From positions 620,001 to 684,000 of the forward strand of contig JAUCEF010000008.1 of the NCBI GenBank assembly GCA_033558025.1: 64,000 nucleotides of DNA, in the 5' to 3' direction. Below the pieces are notes generated by a model. That model was not told the origin of the DNA. It did not search any database and saw only the letters and a list, made by a program, of their open reading frames with translations. Source of the stretch: Phytophthora sp. 'mugwort'. Taxonomy: Eukaryota > Oomycota > Peronosporomycetes > Peronosporales > Peronosporaceae. This document shows positions 43,080 through 54,559 of the stretch, piece after piece. Positions within the stretch are counted from its first letter, which is position 1. Each line of letters starts with the position of its first letter. The position numbers and the translations under genes were made by a program.

Positions 43080-44486
43080 GTTTCAACATTAGTCATGATT
43101 GCGGCAGCTTAAAGGAGCTCAGTGGTTGGTTTCGGGATAGATTCGTTGGACAGGGCTCACGGGGCATACGGTTTCCATTAACTCGCAGAGTTTCTGAAGT
43201 AAAAGTCGCATGTGATATCACCTGCGCTGTAAGAAAAGTTTTATTGCATCATTAATATTCTCACAATGATAATTGGTGGTTGCAAACCCCTCTTGCGTGT
43301 GGAACGCTTGCCAACGCCAGTGTCACCCTTGTCGCCAGTGCCCCTCAAAATAATCTGAGAATGATTCCAGCTGAGTAAATTGTCGTCATTTTACATCTTC
43401 CCGATCTCGACAATCGGTGTATTCATCGAAACTAGATGAAGAGTTCATATCCATAATTGATCCCATCACAAGAGACCGACCATTCGCAGGTAAATACTGA
43501 ATTCGCTTCCGTATTGTATAGTACGTGAAAGAAGCACATCAGTTTCGTCGAATGAGCAAAAGCTGGGATCGATAGGAGTGCATTGGATTGAGCATCTTCG
43601 GGCATCACCTATAGCCGTGTCTGCTGGAATGTTTACTCCACGCACATCTCAAAAATAGATCCGTAAATCTCTTAAAGCCTTTTGTGTACTAGTGAGATGT
43701 TCGTCGGCACATAAACAAAAATGCCCCGACTTGACTTGGTCAGTAAGTTCGCAGTAATTACCGCGTACCCAATATCTCTGAGCTCAAAAGCTGCGTCAGC
43801 GTGGAATTGTGAGTGTTCCTACTAAAGTGAATCACACACAACTGGCGATTATCGCTAGCGAAGTATTTCCGATAATGAACGGATCATTATCAGACCCTTA
43901 ACCCACGTACGAATATCCTTCAGTGTCTAGACGGGCACCGAATAGAAATGCTGTTTCAGATGTGATGCCAGGCCGATAACAACTCAAACGCACCATTTCT
44001 TGAGCAGTCTTCCTTAAATTATTTACACCTTGCTCACGCCGGATTCGTTTGAGTGCGTACTGGGTTTGAGCCAGCGTTGGTCGCCCGCGTGTCGACACAG
44101 AAATGGTGGCTTGCTTTTTCAAATTGACCAGAATCACTCGAGGGTGGGTTACCAATCTCGGCTTGGTCGGCAATGAAGGCTTTTATCGCTTGAGTTATAG
44201 TGTAGCTTACACGTGGTAGTTGAACAGCGCCGCACGGGAGAACTCCACGCGAGTGCAGGGACTCATTCACGCAGACTTTCCAACAGTCATTCACACGGCA
44301 CTGAAAAACGTTCCAGACTACACGACGCTTTCCAAACTCGTCGTACGTCGTGCTTTTGCACCTTATCTGCATCCTCCTTTCGATCGTCGTGTGGCAGAAA
44401 TTGCAAAGACAACGGCACAATAAATGACCTCGTCTCGATAGATGTCGATCGCTTCTTCTGAGTCGAGAAGAGCCAATTGATGCCAT
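43080..44486 (-). pseudogene. MULE transposase relic, copy D (third MULE family)
   Basis: Read 44486 to 43080. Blocks: ITQAIKAFIADQAEIGNPPS (about 44200-44140); VDTRGRPTLAQTQYALKRIR then REQGVNNLRKTAQEMVRLSC and YRPGITSETAFLFGARLDTE (44100-43910); DNDPFIIGN after the stop near 43895; then, in shifted frames, EHLTSTQKALRDLRIYF and RGVNIPADTAIGDA (about 43720-43600), HWRWQAFHTQEGFATTN (about 43330-43280) and YHMRLLLQKLCELMETV (about 43210-43170). These are the catalytic and downstream regions of a MULE distinct from copies A, B and the nested one. Frameshifts and stops are numerous. Confidence 0.75.
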
Positions 44487-44619
44487 GGGGGAATTGTGAT
44501 GGTTATGCCGTCTTCCACTTTTGCCCCATGTCCCTTGCGTAAACGTCTAAATAACTATCATTCCACCGCGTCGCTGAATTATTCAGGCCAAGGCTGCTAT
44601 AATCTGAACGCCCAAATAT

Positions 44620-45480
44620 ACTTCAGGTGGAGTACGACGCAGACACAGTAACGGCCGTGGGAGACATGATCGAGCGGATCACGGGGCAGTGCTGGAGCAT
44701 TGGAGCAGCTATACCTGATGGCAGGAGTCGATGGCGGGTCGCCCATTTTAACTCCGTCAACGACGTCATGGAGCACAAGGCGGGGCGCGCAACCCGAATT
44801 AGATACATCATGCGGAGCTATCGCAAGACACCCCTCGGAGGTTCGGGGAGCAATTGCGCCGGAAATTAAGCAGGACGATATGTCACGTTCTGGGAGGGAA
44901 CTGGGAGAGTCCAGCACCAACGTTAAGGCTGATGGCACGGTGTGTAGCCGTGTTCTTCGCTGGAAGGTGCCCAGGACCAATGGAGAAAGGAACCAGTGGC
45001 ACCGCAGTGGTAGCAGCTCACCGGGAAACAGGCACACATGATGTGGTATATCTTAGTGGGCGCACGCATGAGGGGGCAAGGATGACGGCTTTCAAGGCGG
45101 CACAAATTAGGCTACTACGGGGACTTAGACCATGCCAACAACGCGGGTAGGATCAGGTCTACGTCGCAGGCGACGACAGGGACATAATTCGACAACAAGT
45201 GCACCGCAAGCCACCAAAGGCGCGCAGACTGGCAGACATGTATTGGCAATCGCGGAGACTCCCAGATGCACTGGGGGGGGGGGGCGGACGTGGACGAACA
45301 ACTTCGGGAGCATAATTCATTTGCAAGAGCATTAATGCAGGCAAGCATCCAGCACAGGGAGTGACCTGGACTGGTATGAACAACAAGGAGAAGTGAGCAA
45401 GAGGCGATGGGGCCCACCCACAACTAGCCACGGCGGATGTACGGTATTGGGCGCAAACTATTTGAACGGAGGCCACAGCG
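44620..45480 (+). pseudogene. LINE RNase H fragment, second copy
   Basis: From about 44990 the plus strand reads VVAAHRETGTHDVVYLSGRT, then AFKAAQIRLLRGLRPCQQRG, a stop where Tyr is expected, QVYVAGDDRDIIRQQVHRKP and PKARRLADMYWQSRRLPDAL. These match LINE-type RNase H strands and the helix around the later catalytic Asp (VAGD). A G-run at about 45270-45282 disrupts the frame. Better preserved than the fragment at 33330 and not identical to it. Confidence 0.65.
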
Positions 45481-46303
45481 GAGGCCGAGAGGGGCACGTG
45501 TAAGCCCAGAGGACTAGATCGGGACCAGGTGTATTACACAATACCGATCAATATCTGACACCGCAAATGACAAGGGCCGGGCATGGGCATTAGGTGGCGT
45601 TAGATGAACTAATTGACATTAACGTACTCAAAATCGAAACAAATATGCTACATCCTCATTCTGCACATTGTATAATCAAGCCCTGACTTATATTGAGCGA
45701 CCCCATGTTAGTATATTTTATCGAAAAATCTGTATCGTTCAGCACCCTCCTCCGTTGTAGACAATCAAACGATTACTCATCAGCTATCGGCGCGCAAACA
45801 ACACAAGGCCAAACATCTTCGATCATTACTTTTTAGCGGACAAGATCGGAGTGATTTCCTGGCAGCTTCTTCTGCAGGCTCATAACAAAACGTCGGACGC
45901 ATTGGGGGCAAATATAGCAATGGACACGCAGCGCAGCATCCGGCAGAACTGAGCCAACACACAGGCGTCGGTCGTAACTGAGACGCCATTTACACACTCG
46001 TATCGGGCGACTTGGAACACTGCTTAATCCGCAATCAGGATGAGGATCCCGAAAGATCGGGACCGCCCTCCGTTAAACGAGGGTGGTGACTCTGAAAGCT
46101 AGAAAGTGGTTAGATAGGGCAAGTGGTGAGAGGCAACTGCCGACAAAATCGTAGTGTTATAATAATCAATGAAGTTAAGTGACAGCAATGATCTCACTGA
46201 GAAAACCAAAACTCTGAGTTGGCAATATAGGAGCTCTAAAAAAATGCAAGTTTATTTATGAAGCTTAACGTTTGCTTTTAATGAGCTAAGATTTATTAAT
46301 ACA
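45481..46303. other. Stretch without a recognisable gene
   Basis: AT-rich with short frames. Nothing homologous to the region beyond the left arm was seen, so the duplication really ends near 46304. Confidence 0.3.
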
Positions 46304-46412
46304 TGGAAAAGATGAAGACGTCAACTTCAACGTTAAATTGTATTTATACGCTACAATGTGTGTGAATAAGCGAGTCTAGACTGGGTTTTGCCTACAAACG
46401 ATGGCCGTGGAC

Positions 46413-47951
46413 TCAGTCACGAAGGCGGGGGTTGCACTTCTCATGGATGCCTTCACTGGCGACGTCGGTGTCAGTTCCGGTTCCCGTGTTTTGTGTGTTG
46501 CTATCGCTCGTAGGAGTCGTACCGTTAGGTGGGTTCGGAATCTCCGTTCCAGTATTCCACGACTGCGTGTTGCTTCCGCTTGAAGTGTTAGCCGTCTGCT
46601 CAGTGCTTCCACCCTCCGTAACTGGCGCCTCCGCACTGCCCTCAGTGGCCGTGGGTTGCGTAGCGGTGGGTTGCGTAGCGGTGGGTTGCGCAATGCTGGG
46701 CTCTTCCGTTCCGCTACTGGTTCCGGGGTTCGCAGTCTGCGAGCTATTGCTGCTAGATCCACCCCAACCAGCCACGATGCCGTCATACAGAGACTTGCGT
46801 ACCAGGGGGGAGCTTGCTCCACCTGGCTGGTACCACGGCAGAGGCGCATTGGTGCTCAACCACGAATAGTTGTCGTCGAATCCCCAGATCGTGACACCGA
46901 CGCATTTCTCCACCTCTTTACAGGCCGCGACCGTGTTCTTGTAGACGTTGGCCTGCTTGGCTTGCTCTTCCGCCGACGGGAAAGGCGAGCTTGCAGTGAC
47001 GTCGAGCTCCGTGAGAGCAACATCCAGGCCAAGAGCCGTGAAGCGCTCCAAATTCGCCACTTGATCGGCGGTTGTAGCAGGATCGGCAAACCCAAAGTGA
47101 GACTGGAAACCAACGCCGTCGACGGTGATACCTTCGTCCATCAAACCCTTGACCATTTTCAACACCCCGGTCGATTTGTCGTTGATGGTGTTCGTGTTGA
47201 AGTCATTGTAGTACAACTTTGTTTTCAGACCAAGCGACTTCTTGACTGAGTTGGCAGTCTTGAAGGCCGTCTTCATGAAATCCATCCCCGTTGTCTTGTA
47301 CCAGAACGAGTCGCGCATCTGCCCGTTTTCTTCCATGACTTCGTTCGCGACGTCCCATGCGTAACAAGTATCGCCGAAGTGCGTCATCACTTTGGTGATG
47401 TGGTTCTCCAGAGCACTCAGCATGTCTTCTTTGTTGAGACCATGTACCCAATCGGGCGTCTGCTTATACTGTTACATTACGAAGTAACGGGTAAATAAGG
47501 GGTCACTACAAAAATGCTGATCAATTGCCTCCTAAAACGTACCCAAACCAACGTGTGGCATCGGACTTTGGCGCCTGATTCCTTGGCCACAGCGATAATC
47601 GCCTCGGCGGCATCGTAAGTAAATTTGTTTTTCTCGTTCTCAGTAGCATCCCACTACGTCAACAATAACAGAACATTAGCCCTCGAATAATTAATTATAC
47701 ACTGCAGATGCCATGCCACGCACCTTCATTGCGTTACAAGGAGTGATCATGCCAAATTCACCAAGGTCCTTGAGGACTTTGAGTGCGGCAGCATCCTTCA
47801 GATCCTGATCCACCGCCGTACCCATGTACTTGCCCGAAGACTTGGCCATGTCGTGCAGACCACTGGAACCCTTGTATGTGGACTGAACGAGGTCGGCCGT
47901 CGCGACTGCGAAGGAACTGGCGCCCAAGGCGAGAACAAGTGCAAGGTTCAT
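46413..47951 (-). CDS. Secreted GH10 endo-beta-1,4-xylanase, copy 2
   Basis: Exons 47951-47724, 47653-47543 and 47468-46413 give a 464-aa protein with the same signal peptide, catalytic glutamates (E156, E267), introns and Ser/Thr tail as copy 1. The two proteins differ only in the last 16 residues: copy 1 ends ASDSSHAKCNRRLRD and copy 2 ASEGIHEKCNPRLRD. The promoter and leader (Inr at about 47989-47995) are identical. Past the stop codon the copies diverge, and the AATAAA of copy 1 is AATACA here, so 3' processing may differ. Function as for copy 1: extracellular xylan hydrolysis. Both copies appear intact and could be expressed, doubling gene dosage. Confidence 0.93.
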
Positions 47952-47962
47952 TGCGATTTTGA

Positions 47963-47995
47963 AGACTGGGAAATGCGCTGAAGAAGGCAAAATGA
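47963..47995 (-). promoter_or_regulatory. Inr/FPR core promoter of xylanase copy 2
   Basis: Identical to the copy 1 promoter on the opposite strand, with the same distance to the start codon. Confidence 0.7.
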
Positions 47996-48779
47996 TAAGT
48001 GATTTTCGAGGTTGAGTGTAGATCACAACGCGACCGTGCCTGATGCTGCGACTAGTCTACTGGCTGGACATGCTGAAGCGAGCACCCCGACTCATGTTTA
48101 CCTTCCCTAACAACAGTTGTGACGATTATGGTATGATGTTTATGGACGCAAGTGTACGCTTGTAGCTGCGACGAGCTTAGAGGTGAAAGGGTGTAATACT
48201 ATTGTGTACGCATATGTCGTACGAGTCGTACATGTACTTGGTGGTGATGCGACGTCAAAAATGATCAACTGTTTTATGTATAAACAGACACCTGGACTGG
48301 TACACTATGCGCCTATAATAATCCACAAGCGACAACAATTTCATTCCGACCTCACTTTCTCTGCTGCAGACAAAAGGTTCGAAACGGTCCTTCGTTCTTC
48401 GCCAGCAGCTTTGCTGCTCGTGGTCCCACAATTCGTTTAACCACATGTCAGCTCGGAAGAACAACATCCAGTATCTTCTGTAAGAGACAACCTACAAAGC
48501 AGAAAAAACGACAGCTTTCATGTACCACGTGGGGACTGAAGATATCTGTTAGACCGTTGCATATTACTATATTGTACACATTCTAGGTGTGCACAACTGA
48601 ACGGATACTAGGATAGGAGGTCTCTCAGTGATAGGGATCTGTCAATTAGTTTTGGGAATAAACAATACGATTTTTTGCCAGATTCAAATGGCAAAATGAG
48701 TTTTGTAACAATTGGAAATGACATCAAGTTAAAGTTCATGATAGACTACGAATGCAATCACTAACTACGAATGCATACA

Positions 48780-49311
48780 GACGAGGTCTTACCCGTTACT
48801 GCTAGGAAATAACAACGCGTCCGCAAGATGCCAAGGCGTTGACAGCAGGGATATTGCGGCTGATAGAGCCTCCTGCATGGCAAGCTCCGCCTCTATCAGC
48901 TCGATGACTTCGTCTGGGGTGCCTGAAGAAGCGTCATCCACCCCGCGGTGGGAAGTTCGTCTCCAAAAGCGGTTAAACCATTACATTCTCGAACTGTTGG
49001 CGATCTGCAGATAGCTCAAACTGTGAGATAGCTGCGTTGTGCGCTATAGACGATTTTCTGGTAGGCGTGTGATCCGCTTTGCTACTTCGTGATAACGTTT
49101 GACACCATGTGCACCACACCACGCTCCCCTATTCGGGATCTCCAACTGCGCCAGCGTCTTCTTTTGTCGGTGTGCTCTTGCCGATGTGCAGCATCACGAT
49201 ATGCTCGTTGCGATGGCCGCCGCCGCACGCCTGGTACACCAAGTGATAATATCTGATCGTATCTAACCGAAAAAGATGCTTTCTGATATTTTTATCAGTT
49301 TGAATTGTCAA
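48780..49311 (-). pseudogene. Right-arm counterpart of the 7000-7482 fragments
   Basis: The frame from 49311 to 49129 (60 codons) includes YYHLVYQACGGGHRNEHIVM and LHIGKSTPTKEDAGAVGDPE, extending further upstream than the left copy. The downstream piece (about 48960-48780) is frame-shifted relative to the left copy. No family recognised. Confidence 0.35.
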
Positions 49312-49316
49312 AAATT

Positions 49317-49619
49317 TTAAACGATCATTCTACACTCAGTGAACGCTTCGTCCATTACGACCTTCTTCAAAAAACAGGTTGACGTTGAAGTCGGCCTCTA
49401 CCAGACCAGTTGTAGCCTCCTCCTTAAGCTGCCACCACGTAATAAGGTCAAGTGTGTCGCCGGGTTTCTTGGTGAATTTGCTACCCGCGAACTTGACGGT
49501 GTGCCGTCAACGACGTGCTCGAACTTTGGAAGGGGCTTTTTCTAGTAGCCAATACTAACTGACATCGACACAGATGCGATCGCACCAAGAAGGAAAACAC
49601 GGAATTTCATCGTCGACAT
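49317..49619 (-). pseudogene. Right-arm counterpart of the secreted-protein remnant
   Basis: ATG at 49619. The signal peptide is the same as at 6654 with a few substitutions, and the same TAG falls after 25 codons. Downstream frame reads FAGSKFTKKPGDTLDLITWW and LKEEATTGLVEADFNVNLFF, better preserved than the left copy. The shared stop points to loss before duplication, unless conversion spread the defect. Confidence 0.45.
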
Positions 49620-49899
49620 ATCTAGTTCGTGTTTGAGCTAGACACTTAGGGTGTCTCCATTAAAGAAGGCTAAGATTTTAAACGTGTTTGAAACAGCAAA
49701 CATGGTCTGTGTATTATCATCTACTGTATGGGCGTAGGGGGCTCTCGAAAAATACTTGATACAGCAATTACTGTAATAATTACGATGCAATAATTCAGTT
49801 TTGGCTCTAGTCATGTTCATAATAATAAGGGTGAGGTATATTATGTTACTCGCATTGCTGATCTTTAATAACCCATTCCTAGCTGTCGTACATTTACAA

Positions 49900-52800
49900 C
49901 TAAGTTTTGCGATCCCGCGCCGCTTCGCTTGGAGTCCACCTCAATATCTTCGCACACTTTAGCATCTATCTCTGCATGCTTCGTCCCTCAAAGGGTGTGA
50001 TTCCTCCATCGCATCATATCTCATTCCATGAACTTGTTCACTCCATCCAGAAGACTGTGCCCTCCATCGGTCACTTGTTCCGTCCATACTTCGATTCTTC
50101 CTTTGTCCATACCTGTGTTGGCTAGCCAATCTGCCGCCCAATATGAGCTCACTATCCCCCATGACACTTATCTCTCTCCATCCCTTTTCTACCGCCTTTG
50201 CTAGTAATCGGTACAGCCCAATGAATTCTGCATCATTGTTGGTTATGTGATGTCTCCCTAGCGATGTCGCTGCAACCCAGATTGCTTTATAGCCGGCTCA
50301 AGTACTTCCCAGCTCAACTACGACACTTCCACTTTCTCCTGCCCCAAGATTTTCCCGTGAGCCTCCGTCAAAAAAGCCCTCGTGTTCATATCCCTTCTGC
50401 GGTCGCAGAATATCCTTGCTGTGATCTTGCTTCCATCTTCACACAGTTGCGCTCACTACACCAGTCTGGACTTGGCCACCCTCGTTTACAGGGTAACGTC
50501 CTAGTCGGTATCGTTCAAAGACTTCTGGTATCATTTTCTGCTGTATCGTAATTTGCTACTCCATTGTAACTTCCGGTTTGCCAGTACCGTGTACTTTGTC
50601 CACATTCCACCTCCAAATGGCGGCGATCGTTACCGCGCACCACAGCTGCCACATATCCTCCGCTGCTCTATCGCATCCCATTGTTCAACTTCATTTCCCT
50701 CTCCCCACTTGTTTAACCAGTTTGGCACGTTGTTTAGTTTGAGCGAAAAGATTTTGTCGAACTCATCATCTCGGATTGCTTCCTTCCTGAGCTTAGTTGC
50801 TCTGGTTCTTCCCTACTTCTGTATTAAAGCGCCCCAATGAAATTGTGCGTCTGGACACTTCCACACCAAGTAGACTGCCCCTTCCGCTCCGCTGCCATTA
50901 CACTGTTTTTTTATATGTCCACTTTGTACATACGCCATCTCGTGGTCGCATCAACACCCGTATCGCCTGCGCGCCTTCTAGGGTGGAAAGGATGTTTGGT
51001 CCTCGCTTCGCTAGCCATAATTTTGTCCATGGTCTGAATGTGTCCCATCTTGTTGCCTTTACTTCATCTGTTGCTGGCGCGGCCTCGGCAACTAGATGTT
51101 TTGCTTTCTCTTGTCCCCCGTGTTGTAGAACCTCACCAACCCGTTGCAGCCGTTGGTTGTCTGTCAGTCCCCATGTTGCTACCATCGATGCACTCATGGC
51201 GATGATCCTCCGTCCTGATGCTGGGAATGCAGACCCCTCCATTCGCAGGCGTTTGCTCTGGTAGTTCTTTTTTACCCACCCGCTGAGCTTCTTGTCCGGC
51301 CATGCGAAAGACGCCTTCCACACGAAGTTCCTGATCGGCATATCTGCTTGCTTCACCAGGTTCTCCGAGGGCCATGTGTGACGTGATACATACAGTAGTT
51401 TTGGTATGATAATGGCTGAAACTATCATTGCTCGCTGCGCCATGTGTTCGTTTTCAGCTCCGCTCGTGCCACCTGTATCGTTAGCCCTCCAAAAGCTCTC
51501 TCCATGCTGTTTTGGTTGTGTCCTTGGAGCCTGTTATGTGTCTTAGGTATCGAACCTCTTCTACTTCCGCTACTTCCATGGTTCCTTCTTCGTGCTCCAA
51601 TGCATCTGTCGAAATTAAAAGTAGGAGAGGAAGAGTGTGCGGGGCGAGTCGATGAAGAAGGCTTCTTGGCGAGGTTGCAAAACCAAAAGTGAGTGGGATT
51701 GATGTCGTTATTGTTCTCCACCTTTCTAGCTTATTTCTTTTACTGTCTTTGCTACGGTGAGTATTCAAACCCATCAGGTATCCCATATGTATATTGGGAA
51801 GATGCAAAGTTGTGGTCAAAGCGGGACTCGAACCCGCTAACTGCTGGCTCACGTAGAGATACTAAACCAGCTGAGCTATAAAAAAGCATGTGGTCTAGTA
51901 ATCATGAATGCATATTCATACCAAAAAAAACATAACTCACGCAAACCCACACATGCACAACATATGCAAACCGGCACCTCAACACACGCAACATCACCTG
52001 CCAACATCAATTTCATTTTCTGCCCCTTCGTAGGCAGCTCTCTTCCTGGTAGGTTGTGCTAACCTGATCGCGGAGGACTTATCCACGTTGAGTATAATCC
52101 CTGGTACAGCTGAGAACCGAGCTACTGCTCTGGTTGCAACTCGCTGTAACCCTCCGCACGCGATATATAGCGCCGTATCATCTGCGTACCCAGTCACTTT
52201 CAGCACCAGCGGAATTCCGTGAATGTCTTTGGTCGCCTCAATTTCGTTGTACAGTAAATCCACTGCAATAATGAACAGGAGCGGCGCCAAATGGACATCC
52301 TTGTCTAATGCCACTGGTAACTTGAGTGGCCTGGACAATTCCCTGTTGTTCATGGAACATACTGTCGTGTTAGTGTGAATGGCCTCCACAATCGCACAAA
52401 ATTTGGGTGGAAAACATCTTCATCTCAACACCGCCATTCCATATTTCCTGTCGAGGGAGTCGTACGCCTTGGCGAAATCCGATAGGAGTACTTGTGCTTC
52501 GCTGAGTCCCCCACCATCTCGGCAGATGATCTTGGCCACCTCGTAAAATCTATTGCCTCGTGTATCGCTCGTCCAGGTATGAATCCACATTGTGTCTCAT
52601 GTATGCTTGGTAATGTGCCTCCGTATTCTCCAGGCCAGTATTCTCGTTAAGAATTTGTAGTCGGTATTGAGCAGGGCAATGGATCTATGATTGAGTGGGT
52701 TTGTCGTATCCCCCCTTTGCTGATGTTGAAGATGAAGGTTTTTAAAAAAGTCCATGGTGTCGAGCCCATATCTAGACATTCATTGAACAGCATGATTAGG

Positions 52801-54370
52801 ATTGTACCCATTCGTCAATATGATCCTTATATCACTCATTTCCGAGGTCGTCTGGGCCGCACGCCTTGCCTCGCTTGCAGCATTTTATGGCCGCCTCCAC
52901 TTCACCTTCGTAATCTCTGAGTCTATATCGCTGAGGTCTACATGTTTCCATTTCTGTGCTAGGTTGTCCACGTAAGTCTTGATGTTTGCCTGCTCTTCTG
53001 CTTCACCGTTGGAAATTTGTTCCCAACTGCCTGCTAATATGTTTGACTTGTCGTGCAGTGCTCTCTTATTTCCTTGCACGGTGCCCACAAGTGTGGGTAT
53101 GGTGGTATGGTGTTGTCCCCGTATTTGGTGCATATTCTGCGGAAGAAATGTTTAGTGGATGCTTTGGAGCTCCACATATTTTTGGTAACCATCACCCGCC
53201 GCCTTAGCACCCGCCTTGCGTCATGTTCTTCCTGTAGTTTTCGTAGCGTGTCCCTTTTGGCTGGTCGTTGCTCGTGTCTGCATGTCCACATTTGTCTAAG
53301 TGCTTCTTCAATCGTTGTATTCGCTGTCTGAATCCGTTGGTTGTTCTCTTCATTGCCTCTTTATTAAGTTTGGTCATGTTGTTCTTCAAGCTCTCCTTGA
53401 AGAGATCCCATATTGTGGCCTTGATCTTGTCGTTCGTGCTTTCCGTCAGACTTCGTAAGTCCTGCAGCCTAGCTGCCACCATACTGGCTGTTGCCGTTTG
53501 AACGTAGGCTGGAACTGGGTAGATCATTGGCCTTTTAGCCATCCGTATTTCCCCACGCGGTTAGTGTATCTCCAGTAGCACCGCTCGATGATCATCGTGG
53601 CAAGACGATTCCTCCGTCACTACCCCTCTGATGAGTCGCTTCCCTTTCACTGCCATGTACCATCTGTCTATACGTGACGTTTCTATGGTTCCATCTGCTG
53701 CCTTGTGTCTGTGGGTGTGGTGCTGACTGGCTACGTCATGCTTGTTGACTCTGCTCGGCTTGTTGTAGAACCCACGTCAATGAGGTCGTTCAGCTCGATA
53801 AACGCTGTAAGTTCTTTCGCCCCTGCATCCTGCTTCCTCGTTCCTCCGATTCTGTCTATTACCTGTCCTCTACGCAGCTGAAATCGCCTCCGCACACTAA
53901 CATCGCGTCTCGAGTAAAATGGATGCCTTGCATGCTCCGTAAAAAAAGATGATCTCGCAGCTGGCGGCGACGGGACGTATAAGTTAACAAAGATGAACTT
54001 TTTGTCCCCGATAAGCCCTGAAATCATGATCAGATGTTCCTCCAGTACTGTTGACCCCATGGATCCGGGTTCTGGACTGCTCCGTACGGGTTAAGCAGTA
54101 TCGTCAGCCCGGCTTTCCTGTCTGCACCCGAGGCACAGTACGCGTATGTGCCAGCTGCTTTCCTCTTGACCCCCCACATCGCTGTATATTGTGCCCCCTG
54201 CCGCTTCGTGTTCTGCCGCCTTCATGTGCGTTTCCTGTATGAAAGTCGCATCCCTTTGTCTCCTATGACGTTACTCCTTTAGTCCTTGTAATTTGGCCCC
54301 CAGATTCCTCATGTGACCTGTCAACCCTATACGTTTACTGTGGTTAGTCCCTGCGTTCGATCGTTTTCGT
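49900..54370 (-). pseudogene. LINE ORF2 relic: endonuclease, reverse transcriptase, RNase H
   Basis: Read 54370 to 49900. AP-endonuclease pieces: LRNLGAKLQGLKE and DATFIQETHMKAAEHEAAGG (about 54330-54200), HLIMISGLIGDKKFIFVNLY with VPSP (54060-53900), SRIDRWYMAV near 53680-53650. A linker follows (53542-53204). RT: NHRSIALLNTDYKFLTRILA (about 52700-52630), HLAPLLFIIAVDLLYNEIEA and the catalytic YADDTALYI (YADD at 52188-52177), then MIVSAIIIPKLLYVSRHTWP near 51430-51370. RNase H: WREISVMGDSELILGGRL near 50190-50120. The enzyme would nick target DNA and reverse-transcribe the element RNA there. Many frameshifts and the internal insertion inactivate it. Confidence 0.8.
51620..52005 (-). mobile_element. 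SINE-like insertion with Pol III A and B boxes
   Basis: About 390 bp of non-LINE sequence splits the RT reading frame between YEGAENEID (about 52010) and DALEHEEGTMEVAE (about 51615). On its minus strand it carries TAGCTCAGCTGG (51880-51869; an exact A box) and GGTTCGAGTCC (about 51834-51824; an exact B box) with a paired T-arm (GCGGG/CCCGC). These are hallmarks of a tRNA-derived SINE head. The anticodon and acceptor arms do not fold as a tRNA, so it is not a functional tRNA gene. The borders are estimated from the LINE frame. Confidence 0.6.
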
Positions 54371-54559
54371 GCTTCTTGCCTGTGGTCCCACGTTTCTTCC
54401 ACCCTTCTGTTTTCCTTCTCGCTTTCTTCACTCATTGTCCTTGTTTTTTTGAAATCTCTTCAATATTCATCGCCTTGACTTTCTCCGTCACTTTATCGTA
54501 ATATTGAGTGAGCTGCCTCGTTATCTCTTTTCTGTCTTCTCCAGACAAAAAGGGGTTGC

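Larger units (their letters stand above)
46304..49742. repeat. Right arm of the inverted duplication
   Basis: Reverse complement of 6535-13199 without the hAT-containing DNA. 46453-48586 appears identical to 10912-13045. The outer parts (46304-46452 and 48680-49742) carry many substitutions and indels relative to the left arm. 48587-48680 aligns only weakly with the sequence flanking the hAT insertion. Confidence 0.9.

Noticed and set aside
10912..48586. Duplicate arms as a simple assembly artefact
   Set aside because: The flanks of the two arms differ by substitutions, indels and a 3.3 kb insertion, so two real loci exist. Collapse limited to the identical tract cannot be excluded without reads.
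51811..51884. A functional tRNA gene
   Set aside because: The T-arm and the A and B boxes are good, but the acceptor ends do not pair and no anticodon arm folds, so it is treated as a SINE head.
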